A stretch of 41,214 nt of DNA from the IMG/VR virus record IMGVR_UViG_3300025128_000105, positions 1 to 41,214 of that record; one strand, written 5' to 3'. Position numbers and translations under genes: made by a program. This document shows positions 32,835-40,370 of the stretch, one piece after another; within the stretch, counting starts at the first letter, position 1; each line of letters begins with the position of its first letter. The stretch is from a virus. The notes under the pieces were generated by a model. The model ran no database searches. It was not told the origin of the DNA and saw only the letters and a list, made by a program, of their open reading frames with translations.

Positions 32835-35110
32835 TATTCTCCTAACATTCTAGCGAGACCACCAGATGCTTTTTTAATTGATGGAATATTATCTGACACT
32901 TCATCTACGATTTCTTTTTTAGTTATTTCATTTATTTCATCAGCACCTGCCATAGTTCCGTCTTGATCAAACTCTACTCTGTATTCATCATACTCATCTG
33001 CTGGTGTTCCTTTTGTAGATTCATCACCTCTTCCTTTTTTATAATCCATAACAGTTCTATTGTTAATAACATCGTACGTTTCTTCGCCAGAAGAAGCCAT
33101 ACCGGGTCTATCTTTTATAATTTGCATATCACCTGTTCCAATATCTTCAGTTAATGTATACTCATCACCATTCTTACCTGTATAATAATATTCATTTACT
33201 CTTTCTTGAGGTTTGACTTTTGATTCTTTACCTAAAAGTTTAATTTTTTCTGCTAAACTAAAAAAATATCCTGGTGGCTCCGTGTTAGGAACAACTTTAC
33301 TTATATCTTTTGCAACTTTCGCTGTCTTAGCAGGTTTTAAAAATTTACCAACAATGGGTAGTGTTGCAAGACCGCCCATAATTTTCATAAACGTTCTTCT
33401 GTCCATACCATCTTTTAAACCAATACGTCCCCCTTCTGCAAAACGTTTCAAAAGTCTAAATTTAATTTCAGGTTTACCTGTCTCTATATTATACATTAAA
33501 GTTGCACCAAAACCTTCACCATCTTTATTAATACCTAATCCAATATCTCTGCTTTTAGATCCGCCCTCACCTAAAAATAATTCTTGACCATCTTTTTCAA
33601 TTCTAGTTCTACCCTTTCCGTATTGAAACTTTCCTAACAAATCTATTTTTTGAGATATTGGTATGTCTGCATTTACAATGGCATCAAGTGTTTCACTATC
33701 CATTGTAATACCTTTTGGTGCACCTGGAATTTGTTGTTTACCTGATTTAGATCCTGAAGCTTGAATATCAATAAAGTCAGACAACTTTGGTCCATCTTTA
33801 TAACCAATACGACCACCATCTGCTTTCTTATCCATGTAAATATTTTCGTGTACACTTAATAACATTTTTTCTAAAAACTCTGGGTCGTCTTTGTATTTCT
33901 CTTTGTACTCTTGAGAGATCTCTTTAAACATTTTATCTTGTTGTTCTTTTTTCTGTTCCTCATTCATATTCTTTAACATTTTTTTTAATTGATTAGTTAC
34001 TAAAGCACCACTAGCAGCAATAGGTATAACCTCTGATGCTACTTCTAATTCTTTTCCTGCCTGCATTCTTTCTTTTATACTTTTGTTATATTTTTTAGCG
34101 GCTTCAAGCGGACTGTTCTCACTTAAAAATTTTAAAAATCTTGGACCAAGACCTTGAGCAAAACCTATACGTCCACCTGTTGCAGACTTTAATCTATCTT
34201 TTGCAAGCTTGCTTTCAATATCTAACATTGTATCATCAAATTCTGGATCTCCTTTTTTTGGAAACTTAAATTGTGGATTTTTTTCCATGGATTTTTGAAG
34301 CTCTCTGTATTCTTCTATTAATTTTTGTAGTTGTCTATTTTTTCTATTTTTTTCAGTATTGCCAACCAGTGTTTTTAAAAAAGTTCTTCTTCCCGAGAAA
34401 AGTCCTGCTTTAAATCCTGCACGTCCACCTTTTGCTAATCCTTCGATTAATGGATCACCACGTTTTATCGTATCTAAAACTTCAGTATAACTCATGCCAT
34501 AGTTATCCATAACGTATGGAATCTGGCCCATCTTTCCAGACTTCATCATTGTCTGAATATCTTTATCAGTTGCGTTGCCATATTTTTTAAAGTCAGAAAT
34601 TGTTTTTTCTACATTATAATCTATCTCTCTTTCCTTAGCCATTTTTTTAATACCCATCTCTTCGTCAAATTTTGCTCTCATTGCAAGTGGTATTGCTTCT
34701 TCTCCAGAAACATTTTTTCCCATTCCAAACTTTTTCATTAACGCAAACTCTCTTGCTATATCAGGATCTTTTAACACTTGATTTGCTATGCCTCTAAAAT
34801 CACCCTTGTCTGTAGCTTCTTTTATATTGTCAAAAGGACTTGGCATTTTATCTGTAATATCTATGACATTATCGTTAGTGATTGTTTTTGCCTTTGCTGC
34901 AGTGGACTGGTTAATAAAAGCCATAGCTTCATTCATGGCTCCTTCTGACTTAATAGCGTTTGGGTTAATACCGTTTTCAATAAGAAGCTGTCTTAACATG
35001 CCTTCTTGAAAGTCTACTTTTTGAGTATTTGGTATTACCATAATACCCTCATCAGTTGCTTTCATTAAATTTTTTCTAGCGTAGTTTCTAATAAAGTTGA
35101 CTTTTGCCAT
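32834..35110 (-). CDS. Large repeat protein with GGRxGxKxG and RRTFLK motifs
   Basis: A 758-residue protein with repeated glycine-arginine elements: KGGRAGFKAG, TGGRIGFAQG, DGGRIGYKDG and EGGRIGLKDG, plus a final SGGLARMLGE. The first is followed by SGRRTFLKTLVG and the fourth by MDRRTFMKIMGGLATLPIVG, which resemble twin-arginine leaders (RRxFLK plus hydrophobic stretch) but lie inside the protein. Between elements are charged helical segments and a beta region (GFGATLMYNIETGKPEIKFR). It is encoded between terminase and the other large protein. Possibly a modular internal protein cut or folded at the glycine elements. Function unknown. Confidence 0.7.
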   Translation of the reverse strand: MAKVNFIRNYARKNLMKATDEGIMVIPNTQKVDFQEGMLRQLLIENGINPNAIKSEGAMNEAMAFINQSTAAKAKTITNDNVIDITDKMPSPFDNIKEATDKGDFRGIANQVLKDPDIAREFALMKKFGMGKNVSGEEAIPLAMRAKFDEEMGIKKMAKEREIDYNVEKTISDFKKYGNATDKDIQTMMKSGKMGQIPYVMDNYGMSYTEVLDTIKRGDPLIEGLAKGGRAGFKAGLFSGRRTFLKTLVGNTEKNRKNRQLQKLIEEYRELQKSMEKNPQFKFPKKGDPEFDDTMLDIESKLAKDRLKSATGGRIGFAQGLGPRFLKFLSENSPLEAAKKYNKSIKERMQAGKELEVASEVIPIAASGALVTNQLKKMLKNMNEEQKKEQQDKMFKEISQEYKEKYKDDPEFLEKMLLSVHENIYMDKKADGGRIGYKDGPKLSDFIDIQASGSKSGKQQIPGAPKGITMDSETLDAIVNADIPISQKIDLLGKFQYGKGRTRIEKDGQELFLGEGGSKSRDIGLGINKDGEGFGATLMYNIETGKPEIKFRLLKRFAEGGRIGLKDGMDRRTFMKIMGGLATLPIVGKFLKPAKTAKVAKDISKVVPNTEPPGYFFSLAEKIKLLGKESKVKPQERVNEYYYTGKNGDEYTLTEDIGTGDMQIIKDRPGMASSGEETYDVINNRTVMDYKKGRGDESTKGTPADEYDEYRVEFDQDGTMAGADEINEITKKEIVDEVSDNIPSIKKASGGLARMLGE

Positions 35111-36576
35111 TAATAATAATTCCTTTTACGTTGATCGATTTTTTCTTCGACATAGTCTTCAGGGTGTCCGATCAGACCGCCCTGTCTGAATCGCATGATC
35201 GCTTGGGTTGTGCTATCAACCAAGTCGTCATGATCACCATAAGGAAACGCAGCGCATTCTTCAATGACTTCTTCTGCGAATTTCTGCTCAGGCGCCCATA
35301 TCATACCAGATTCAAATAAAGGTGCAACCGCATTCACACGAGCATGCTTGTCGTTGCCTTTTGATGGGGTAAAGTTGATTACCGGTATATCCATTTTTCT
35401 TAGCTCGTATGTTAAAGGTAAACCTGATGCTTTTGCCTCCACGATAACAGATTCAGGCTTCCAGTAGGTATATTGTTCAAGGGCCAATCTCCGTAGTTCA
35501 GGGAACTCGTATCTACCTTTGATGGCATCGAGAAGTATAAGATTGGCCCCACTATCCTCATCAGGATAAAATATACCCCATGTGGTGATAGCTGAATAGT
35601 CTGCTGTTTCTTTTTTTAAGAAAGCTGTATCGTAAGATTGTATGACGTGTTGTAGTTGTGGAATATTCTCATTAGTATAAGTCCTCCACCACTCACGTTT
35701 TAATATTGCACCTTCTTCACTAGTTGGTTGTTGCATCCACTGTGCGTTCCATTTAGCAACGGGTAGAGTTGCTTTGACCTTTTCTAATTCATCTTGCTTC
35801 CAATACTCAGGCCACACTGGTCCGTGATCCATGAGCGCTGGAAATTCAACCACGTGCCACTGATCAGCTTTTACTTCTGCTTGGTTTTTAACCAACATAC
35901 CTGTTAAATCTTTTGTCGACCATCTAGTCATGACCAGCACGATCTTACCGCCTGGTTGTAAACGCTGACGTGGACCTGATGTATACCACTCGTAAGCTGA
36001 CTCTAGTGCTTTACCTGACATTGCATCTTGTTCCGAGTGTGGGTCATCTATAATTAATAAATCTGCACCACGTCCTGTGATCGCACCACCTACACCAGCT
36101 GCGAAGTATTCACCACCTTGCGAAGTCTCCCAACGTCCTGCTGCTTTAGAGTCTTCTTGTAAAGTTGTTTGAAAAATTTTTCCGTAGTCTTCTCTGTCGA
36201 TTAAATTTTTTGCTTTACGACCAAATCGTATTGCTAGTTCTGCCGTGTGTGTTGCTTGAATAATCTTGAGCTTTGGATCACGGCCCACCATCCAAGCCGG
36301 AAGTAAGAATGAGGCGAACTCCGACTTAGTATGTCTCGGGGGCATATTAATTATTAGTCGGTTTATTTCACCCGTAGCTAATTTATTAAATTTTTCTGCA
36401 ATGTGTCTGTGGTGGGACCCCTCTACAAAATCAGGCCATACACACTTTACAAAAGACAGAAAGTCATTCTTTGCTTTATTCTGTATCTGCTTTTCAGCGT
36501 GCATGACTTGAAGTTTTTTGAAGGTTTTCCTGACATCTGCAGGTAATTTTTCTATATTTACCTTATTCAAGTCCAT
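35110..36576 (-). CDS. terL: Terminase large subunit
   Basis: A 488-residue packaging ATPase and nuclease. The Walker A-type motif is INMPPRHTKSEF (about 76-87), Walker B LLIIDDPHSEQD (about 163-174), followed by motif III-like VLVMTRWS. The nuclease half has SYDTAF (first acidic residue), VIVEAKASG and YGDHDDLVDSTTQ (final acidic cluster). It pumps DNA into the prohead through the portal and cuts the concatemer. The start ATG 36576 is close to a hairpin-rich intergenic segment. GC is higher than in the structural genes downstream. Confidence 0.93.
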   Translation of the reverse strand: MDLNKVNIEKLPADVRKTFKKLQVMHAEKQIQNKAKNDFLSFVKCVWPDFVEGSHHRHIAEKFNKLATGEINRLIINMPPRHTKSEFASFLLPAWMVGRDPKLKIIQATHTAELAIRFGRKAKNLIDREDYGKIFQTTLQEDSKAAGRWETSQGGEYFAAGVGGAITGRGADLLIIDDPHSEQDAMSGKALESAYEWYTSGPRQRLQPGGKIVLVMTRWSTKDLTGMLVKNQAEVKADQWHVVEFPALMDHGPVWPEYWKQDELEKVKATLPVAKWNAQWMQQPTSEEGAILKREWWRTYTNENIPQLQHVIQSYDTAFLKKETADYSAITTWGIFYPDEDSGANLILLDAIKGRYEFPELRRLALEQYTYWKPESVIVEAKASGLPLTYELRKMDIPVINFTPSKGNDKHARVNAVAPLFESGMIWAPEQKFAEEVIEECAAFPYGDHDDLVDSTTQAIMRFRQGGLIGHPEDYVEEKIDQRKRNYY

Positions 36577-36797
36577 GGTACCAATATGTTTTCAGTATAC
36601 ATGAATGTCTAAATTATGCAATACAACCTGTAGTAGTGGGACCCCTTTTTACAAAAAGGGGTGATAGGGTCAAAAAAAGTTTGGATTTTTGGATTTGGTC
36701 TGGGACCCCTGACGCGTTAGCGCCAGGGGTGTTCATATGATGGCGTGGCGCGCCTGGCGCCACAACCTATAGTTGATGCATTTACTGCATACAACTA
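36577..36797. other. Hairpin-rich intergenic segment before terminase
   Basis: No convincing gene. Four stems: ACCCCTTTTT/AAAAAGGGGT (36641-36662, 10 bp perfect), ACCCCTG/CAGGGGT (36705-36730, with an inner GCG/CGC), GTGGCGC/GCGCCAC (36745-36763, 7 bp perfect) and ATAGTTG/CAACTAT with inner TGCA/TGCA (36769-36798). The word TGGGACCCCT occurs twice here and once at 36413 in the terminase gene. None has a clear T-tail. Possible packaging or regulatory element. Confidence 0.65.
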
Positions 36798-36986
36798 TTA
36801 ATCTAGTAATGTCATGTATGCGCTAGCATTCATCTTACCAAACTTATGTAAACCCTTTTGCACAGTTTTATAGTCCTCATCTATTTCTGCCTGTTTAATC
36901 ATAATGTATAACTTATATTCTTCTGGAGTTAACATTGTTGATTGACCAGAAAAAGGGTTCGTTGTTTTAATTGTTCTTTCTGTCAT
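36798..36986 (-). CDS. Small phage protein with NPFSGQS and AYMTLLD motifs
   Basis: A 62-residue protein. The sequence TTNPFSGQSTMLTPEEYKLY, with the end NASAYMTLLD, is a recurrent small phage protein upstream of terminase genes. The middle is a helical repeat (EIDEDYKTVQKGLHKFGKM). Its stop codon abuts the last of four hairpins, which may end its transcript. Function unknown. Confidence 0.72.
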   Translation of the reverse strand: MTERTIKTTNPFSGQSTMLTPEEYKLYIMIKQAEIDEDYKTVQKGLHKFGKMNASAYMTLLD

Positions 36987-37008
36987 AATATATATCCTAC
37001 ATTATCCT

Positions 37009-37335
37009 TTATGCGTTGTCAACCTCTTTTATTCTTGTTCTTGTAAAAGAATAATTGCCCCAATTACTTTGGATTGTTTCTTTTACAGGGTCCTCGATTG
37101 ATGTTTCTAGCGCCTCGGTCCTTGGATATAACTGCACAAATTCTTCTATATGTTTTTTAATAAAATCATGCATACAAGTTTGGTCGCAAAAATATTTCCA
37201 TATGGAATTGGCTCTATAATTATTCAATGCAATCTTAACTGTTCTTAAAACTTTAGAGCCTTTGACACCACGAACCCTTGTGGTTGTCGCTCGTTTATGG
37301 CAACTTGGACCATGGCACCAGACATAATCTGTCAT
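37009..37335 (-). CDS. Zinc-finger-like phage protein
   Basis: A 108-residue protein from ATG 37333-37335, which overlaps the upstream stop (TAATG); an in-frame ATG six codons earlier is less likely. It holds VWCHGPSCHKRATTTRVRG and WKYFCDQTCMHDFIKKH, giving C-x4-C and C-x3-C pairs with nearby His, likely one zinc site. The C-terminal part is charged. Host-takeover or DNA-binding roles are possible; none is shown by sequence. Confidence 0.72.
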   Translation of the reverse strand: MTDYVWCHGPSCHKRATTTRVRGVKGSKVLRTVKIALNNYRANSIWKYFCDQTCMHDFIKKHIEEFVQLYPRTEALETSIEDPVKETIQSNWGNYSFTRTRIKEVDNA

Positions 37336-37520
37336 TAGTGCCTTACTTTCCACGCAGTATTGGCAGTTCTATAACCATGTGCGTCTAGATCATAGTAAAC
37401 ATAATAAGGCACACCTTTTTTAGATGTTCCATATCTGCTTTTTTCGTCGTGCTTTCCTCGTCTTGTTATGTGCTTTTTGTGCTTGTTAGCCCAATAAGTT
37501 ATATAAAATGTTTTAGTCAT
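37335..37520 (-). CDS. Small basic protein, 61 aa
   Basis: A 61-residue protein (MTKTFYITYWANKHKKHITR...) rich in Lys, Arg, His and Tyr, ending VYYDLDAHGYRTANTAWKVR. It looks like a compact alpha/beta fold. It is the first gene after a promoter with a palindromic operator, and a ribosome site AGAAAGG precedes it. Function unknown. Confidence 0.7.
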   Translation of the reverse strand: MTKTFYITYWANKHKKHITRRGKHDEKSRYGTSKKGVPYYVYYDLDAHGYRTANTAWKVRH

Positions 37521-37541
37521 TTATGCCTTTCTGTTATGGGA

Positions 37542-37579
37542 CTATCCTATATTATAGGATAGCCCCTGTCAAGTGTTAA
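37542..37579 (-). promoter_or_regulatory. Promoter with palindromic operator
   Basis: On the minus strand: TTAACA (37574-37579), 17 nt, perfect TATAAT (37551-37556). A perfect 10-1-10 palindrome CTATCCTATA-n-TATAGGATAG (37542-37562) covers the -10 box up to the predicted start. A second TTGACA lies within the spacer. Repressor control is likely. Confidence 0.65.
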
Positions 37580-38514
37580 TTTACACTTTGTTGCATTTGT
37601 TTTCTTGCAATAGCGATTTTTTGATCTCTAGTTAAGACCTCCTTATCCTCCAAAAGACTAGCCAAATTTTCTGGGCTATAAATTGAAAGTGCCATTGAAC
37701 TACTTTCGTTCATCATTGTTTCATTTAAAACAACTCCGACTTTATCTGCAAGTGCTTTTGCTTGATCGAATGTTCTATAAGATTTCAAACCTAATCTTAA
37801 AGTTTTCATTTTGCTCTCAACATAATTATACATTTGTTCATGTTCTTTAATTACATTGTCAGCACTAGCACGATACATCTTAAAAAATTCCAAAGTGTTT
37901 TCATCAACTTTGAATTGTCTTGAACGACAATAAGATGTTCCAATTACCCAAAGTTTAAAATCATTTTCCCATTTTGCAACAGGGGTAATTACAGATTTGT
38001 CATCATTTGATGATGAATTAAAACCCAAAAATTTATTTACTGCACTCTCATCATTATAATATTTTGGATTTCTTTTTGAGTAATCATTATCAATAGATAA
38101 ATGAAAATCTGGGTTCAAACCTTTTGCTTTCATTTCATCACGATAATATGCTCTTGCAAAATTTCTACCCATGTCAAACCTTACATGAACTTCATCATCT
38201 GCTTGATACTCTTTACCATTGTCATCAACTTGAGTTATTGGCATTTGAACATTGAAACAATTATCATGGTATAACTCGCCACCACTAGAATTGTATTTAG
38301 AAATCATCTTTCTAATTGTATCAATATCCTCCTGTGGTTGATGAAACCTTACGACTTTATCAATAGCAACTTTTGCTTTCTCTCGCATAATGTCGTATTG
38401 TTCTTTTGCCTGTATCAATTTATCTTTTACTTTATCCTCGTAAAAAGATTGAAATTGATCTGCAATTACTTTTCGTTTTTCTGCGTTAAGTGTTATCTTT
38501 CTTTCTTTAGTCAT
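37576..38514 (-). CDS. Hypothetical protein, 312 aa
   Basis: A 312-residue charged protein. The N-terminal 70 residues are helical (ADQFQSFYEDKVKDKLIQAK), followed by a mixed region with DEVHVRFDMGRNFARAYYRD and WENDFKLWVIGTSYCRSRQF, and a helical C-terminus. The general layout is reminiscent of proteins annotated as nucleotide-modification-associated (Nmad) in phages, but I cannot confirm this. Its start overlaps the upstream stop by 4 nt (ATGA), and it ends in the operator region of the next unit. Probably expressed early from the 38.75 kb promoter. Confidence 0.7.
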   Translation of the reverse strand: MTKERKITLNAEKRKVIADQFQSFYEDKVKDKLIQAKEQYDIMREKAKVAIDKVVRFHQPQEDIDTIRKMISKYNSSGGELYHDNCFNVQMPITQVDDNGKEYQADDEVHVRFDMGRNFARAYYRDEMKAKGLNPDFHLSIDNDYSKRNPKYYNDESAVNKFLGFNSSSNDDKSVITPVAKWENDFKLWVIGTSYCRSRQFKVDENTLEFFKMYRASADNVIKEHEQMYNYVESKMKTLRLGLKSYRTFDQAKALADKVGVVLNETMMNESSSMALSIYSPENLASLLEDKEVLTRDQKIAIARKQMQQSVN

Positions 38515-38705
38515 GCTACCTCTTTCTGTATTTGTGTTTGTTCATACTTGACTAAAGTATAAATAACACTATCTTTTTTATTTATTAACTTATACCCTTG
38601 CAACATATCAGTCGCTTTGTCAATGTCATTTGTAAAATTACAAACTTCATAAATACTGTCAAAGCCTTTGAATGTTGTTTCTTTTATTATTAAGTACATA
38701 GTCAT
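38511..38705 (-). CDS. Small hypothetical protein, 64 aa
   Basis: The start ATG 38703-38705 is preceded by AAAGGAAAAAAT, a good ribosome site; an upstream in-frame ATG would lie in the promoter. The product (MTMYLIIKETTFKGFDSIYE...) is a small alpha/beta protein with DIDKATDMLQGYKLINKKDS. First gene after the divergent promoter, so probably early. Family unknown. Confidence 0.65.
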   Translation of the reverse strand: MTMYLIIKETTFKGFDSIYEVCNFTNDIDKATDMLQGYKLINKKDSVIYTLVKYEQTQIQKEVA

Positions 38706-38733
38706 ATTTTTTCCTTTCATATTAATTATTTTT

Positions 38734-38772
38734 AATTTATCACTTGACAATAGGATTGTCAAGTATTATATT
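38734..38772. promoter_or_regulatory. Divergent promoter pair on a palindrome
   Basis: CTTGACAA (38743-38750) and TTGTCAAG (38756-38763) form an 8-5-8 palindrome whose arms are the -35 boxes for both strands. Plus: TTGACA, 17 nt, TATATT (38767-38772). Minus: TTGACA, 17 nt, TAAATT (38734-38739). One protein could repress both. Confidence 0.6.
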
Positions 38773-38970
38773 GGATTAATTAATTTAATTTACTTGTTTA
38801 GACAATTAAATTAATGGGACAACTTCTGGTTGTGGTGTAAAGTAGATTGAAAGAGATCCAAACACACGCACAGCTAGAACTGATCCCTGATCCATTGGTG
38901 ACGGTAAAGGCTATAGCACACTGACCTACCCAATGGATCTGGGATCAGCTGCAAGCGTCAAGCCTCAAGC
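38773..38970. other. Structured intergenic region: two inverted repeats and heptamers
   Basis: No gene is seen. A 12-bp AT-only inverted repeat (38779-38790 with 38804-38815) is followed by a 19-bp inverted repeat with one mismatch (38880-38898 with 38930-38948, 31-nt loop) based on CTGATCCCTGATCCATTGG. Three CAAGC units at exactly 7-bp spacing (38952, 38959, 38966) end at the next -35 box. Could encode a small RNA or be an origin or att-like site; the sequence does not decide. Confidence 0.6.
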
Positions 38971-38999
38971 TTGACAAATAAAGAATAAAGGATTATATA
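38971..38999 (+). promoter_or_regulatory. Promoter of the GP88 gene
   Basis: TTGACA, 17 nt, TATATA. The -10 box ends six bases before the ATG (39006), so a start site at +7 would be the initiation codon; alternatively AGGAGA serves as a ribosome site for a longer transcript from 38744. Confidence 0.5.
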
Positions 39000-39005
39000 G
39001 GAGAA

Positions 39006-39632
39006 ATGGATACTAAAACAGCATTAAAGATTATAGGCGGCAGCCTGAGCAAGCCTTCAAAGATGCCGGGCTGGTCAATTGGTTTACCTGCCAAAGAATG
39101 CAAGACAGGCGCAAAGCTTCAGAAGGTCCCGGGCAGCGTATGCTTCGACTGCTATGCATTAAAAGGCTGTTACGTCTTCAAGGTTGTTCAGGATGCACAG
39201 TATCGGAGGCTGGCCGCGATCAAGTCACCGCAATGGGTTGAAGCCATGGCGCACCTGATCAACAGTAAAAAGCCGGATGTATTTAGATGGCATGATTCAG
39301 GAGATGTCCAGGATCTGGATCATCTTAAAAAAATTTATGAAGTCTGCAGGTTAACACCTTCAAAGCGTCACTGGTTACCGACCCGTGAAGCATGGATCAA
39401 GGACCACCTGACAGACAAGCCCAACAATTTAGTCATACGATTTAGTGCGCCCATGGTTGACCAGCGGGCGCCTGCTTCGTGGCCTAACAGCTCAAGCGTC
39501 ATCACCAAAGACCACCCATGGTTTGGTGCAACATCTAAAGCGTGTCCAGCTTCAGAACAAAACAATGAATGCAGAGACTGTCGAGCGTGTTGGGATCCTG
39601 AAATAAGAAATATTTCTTACTGGGCTCATTGA
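39006..39632 (+). CDS. GP88-family Cys-rich protein
   Basis: A 208-residue protein with the hallmarks of the phage gene-product-88 family: GGSLSKPSKMPGWSIGLPAK, VPGSVCFDCYALKGCYVFK, then FRWHDSGDVQDLDHLKKIYE, WLPTREAWIK and a C-terminal NECRDCRACWDPEIRNISYW. The CxxCYA and CRDCRACW clusters could hold zinc or an iron-sulfur cluster. GC is clearly higher than in the rest of the window, suggesting separate ancestry. CAAGC heptamer arrays lie on both sides. Function is not established for the family as far as I know. Confidence 0.85.
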   Translation: MDTKTALKIIGGSLSKPSKMPGWSIGLPAKECKTGAKLQKVPGSVCFDCYALKGCYVFKVVQDAQYRRLAAIKSPQWVEAMAHLINSKKPDVFRWHDSGDVQDLDHLKKIYEVCRLTPSKRHWLPTREAWIKDHLTDKPNNLVIRFSAPMVDQRAPASWPNSSSVITKDHPWFGATSKACPASEQNNECRDCRACWDPEIRNISYWAH

Positions 39633-39633
39633 C

Positions 39634-39810
39634 ATGTGGAGACACCCAAAATATTATAAAGAATTACGTAAGCGTAATAAACTGGATCAGGCTATTAGTC
39701 ATGCTAACTCAACGCGTGGGCCTAGCGACGTACGTCCTGATCCGGGCCCCAAGCAACAAGCTTCAAGCACCAAGCTCCGTGAGCAACAAGCGACAAGCGT
39801 CAAGCCCTGA
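39634..39810 (+). CDS. Small basic protein partly built from heptamer DNA, 58 aa
   Basis: An ATG one base after the GP88 stop opens a 58-codon frame starting MWRHPKYYKELRKRNKLDQA, a plausible folded basic helix. The last 20 residues (KQQASSTKLREQQATSVKP) come from the CAAGC repeats. It overlaps the nuclease gene on the other strand by 48 nt. Protein-like N-terminus and position favour a real gene, but the repeat tail may be an intrusion. An alternative frame (39629-39889) looks less natural. Confidence 0.45.
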   Translation: MWRHPKYYKELRKRNKLDQAISHANSTRGPSDVRPDPGPKQQASSTKLREQQATSVKP

Positions 39811-39881
39811 GGCACAAGCTTCAAGCGCCAAGCCACAAGCAACAAGCTCGCGTACCTTGGACCCTGGAAAAAGTTTCAAGC
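39750..39881. repeat. CAAGCNN heptamer array
   Basis: CAAGC occurs at 39750, 39757, 39764, 39771; 39787, 39794, 39801; 39815, 39822, 39829, 39836, 39843; and 39877: blocks of four, three and five at exactly 7-bp spacing, with the last two bases of each unit variable. Three more units lie at 38952-38970. Seven is not a codon multiple, so the constraint is on DNA. Confidence 0.85.
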
Positions 39882-40131
39882 ACCTCTGATCAAGGCTCTC
39901 TACTAAGATAAAACTGTTCTGTGGATGCTTCACATGAAACGCAATTTGATGTGGAGAAAGACGAACTTTGTTACTCTTCGTAACTTTAAGCTCTACAGTG
40001 AAAAAGGTGCCATAATCATTATAGCCCAATAGATCAGGAGTACCGGAAAGACTAAGATTTTCAAGTCTAATCCACGATATTTCTGGTATAGATTTTTTAA
40101 TTTTTGCATATAATTTTCGCTCGGGTTTCAA
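39763..40131 (-). CDS. VRR-NUC-type PD-(D/E)XK nuclease
   Basis: A 122-residue protein. LSGTPDLLGYNDYGTFFTVE and ELKVTKSNKVRLSPHQIAFH give the G-x-PD, E-x-K and downstream Gln/His of VRR-NUC-like nucleases (probable active-site residues D33, E47 and K49). Such enzymes act on branched or flapped DNA in phage recombination and repair. The last 35 or so codons fall in the CAAGC array and encode a Cys/Leu/Ala-rich tail (ELVACGLALEACASGLDACR) that looks secondary to the repeat. Start ATG 40129-40131. Confidence 0.78.
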   Translation of the reverse strand: MKPERKLYAKIKKSIPEISWIRLENLSLSGTPDLLGYNDYGTFFTVELKVTKSNKVRLSPHQIAFHVKHPQNSFILVESLDQRCLKLFPGSKVRELVACGLALEACASGLDACRLLLTELGA

Positions 40132-40146
40132 GGTAACTAATGCTTT

Positions 40147-40368
40147 CTAATTAGGTGTGTTAGGAGCGATAATTATCTTTTCTCTCGTAGGTTTGAATAC
40201 AACACGAATAGCACTTTGTCCAATTATATTTGACTCTTGCACTTCAATTCTTTTTATCTCTTCAAGGTGTCCATTGACTTCCATAAAGATACGAGCGTTA
40301 GAAACTCCGTTTCCTCTTTTGCCATTAGTAAATTGGTCTAAGTATTCCTGTAGATGTTTAACAAACAT
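40147..40368 (-). CDS. Small hypothetical protein, 73 aa
   Basis: A 73-residue alpha/beta protein: a helix (VKHLQEYLDQFTNGKRG), then strands ARIFMEVNGHLEEIKRIEVQ and SAIRVVFKPTREKIIIAPN. It lies head to head with the small terminase gene and would share its control region. Close to the nuclease gene downstream. I do not recognise a function. Confidence 0.68.
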   Translation of the reverse strand: MFVKHLQEYLDQFTNGKRGNGVSNARIFMEVNGHLEEIKRIEVQESNIIGQSAIRVVFKPTREKIIIAPNTPN

Positions 40369-40370
40369 TA

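Noticed and set aside
33330-33430. True Tat signal peptide
   Set aside because: The RRTFMK motif is far from the N-terminus, so classical export of the protein is unlikely; kept only as a motif observation.
36625-36736. 36-aa minus-strand frame between the hairpins
   Set aside because: No ribosome site and the codons are dictated by the inverted repeats.
39750-39881. CRISPR array
   Set aside because: The repeat unit is only 5 of 7 bases, with no spacers of 25-40 bp and no cas genes.
39629-39889. 86-aa plus-strand frame after GP88
   Set aside because: Half of it is read from the CAAGC array and its start overlaps the GP88 end; the 39634 frame has a more natural N-terminus.
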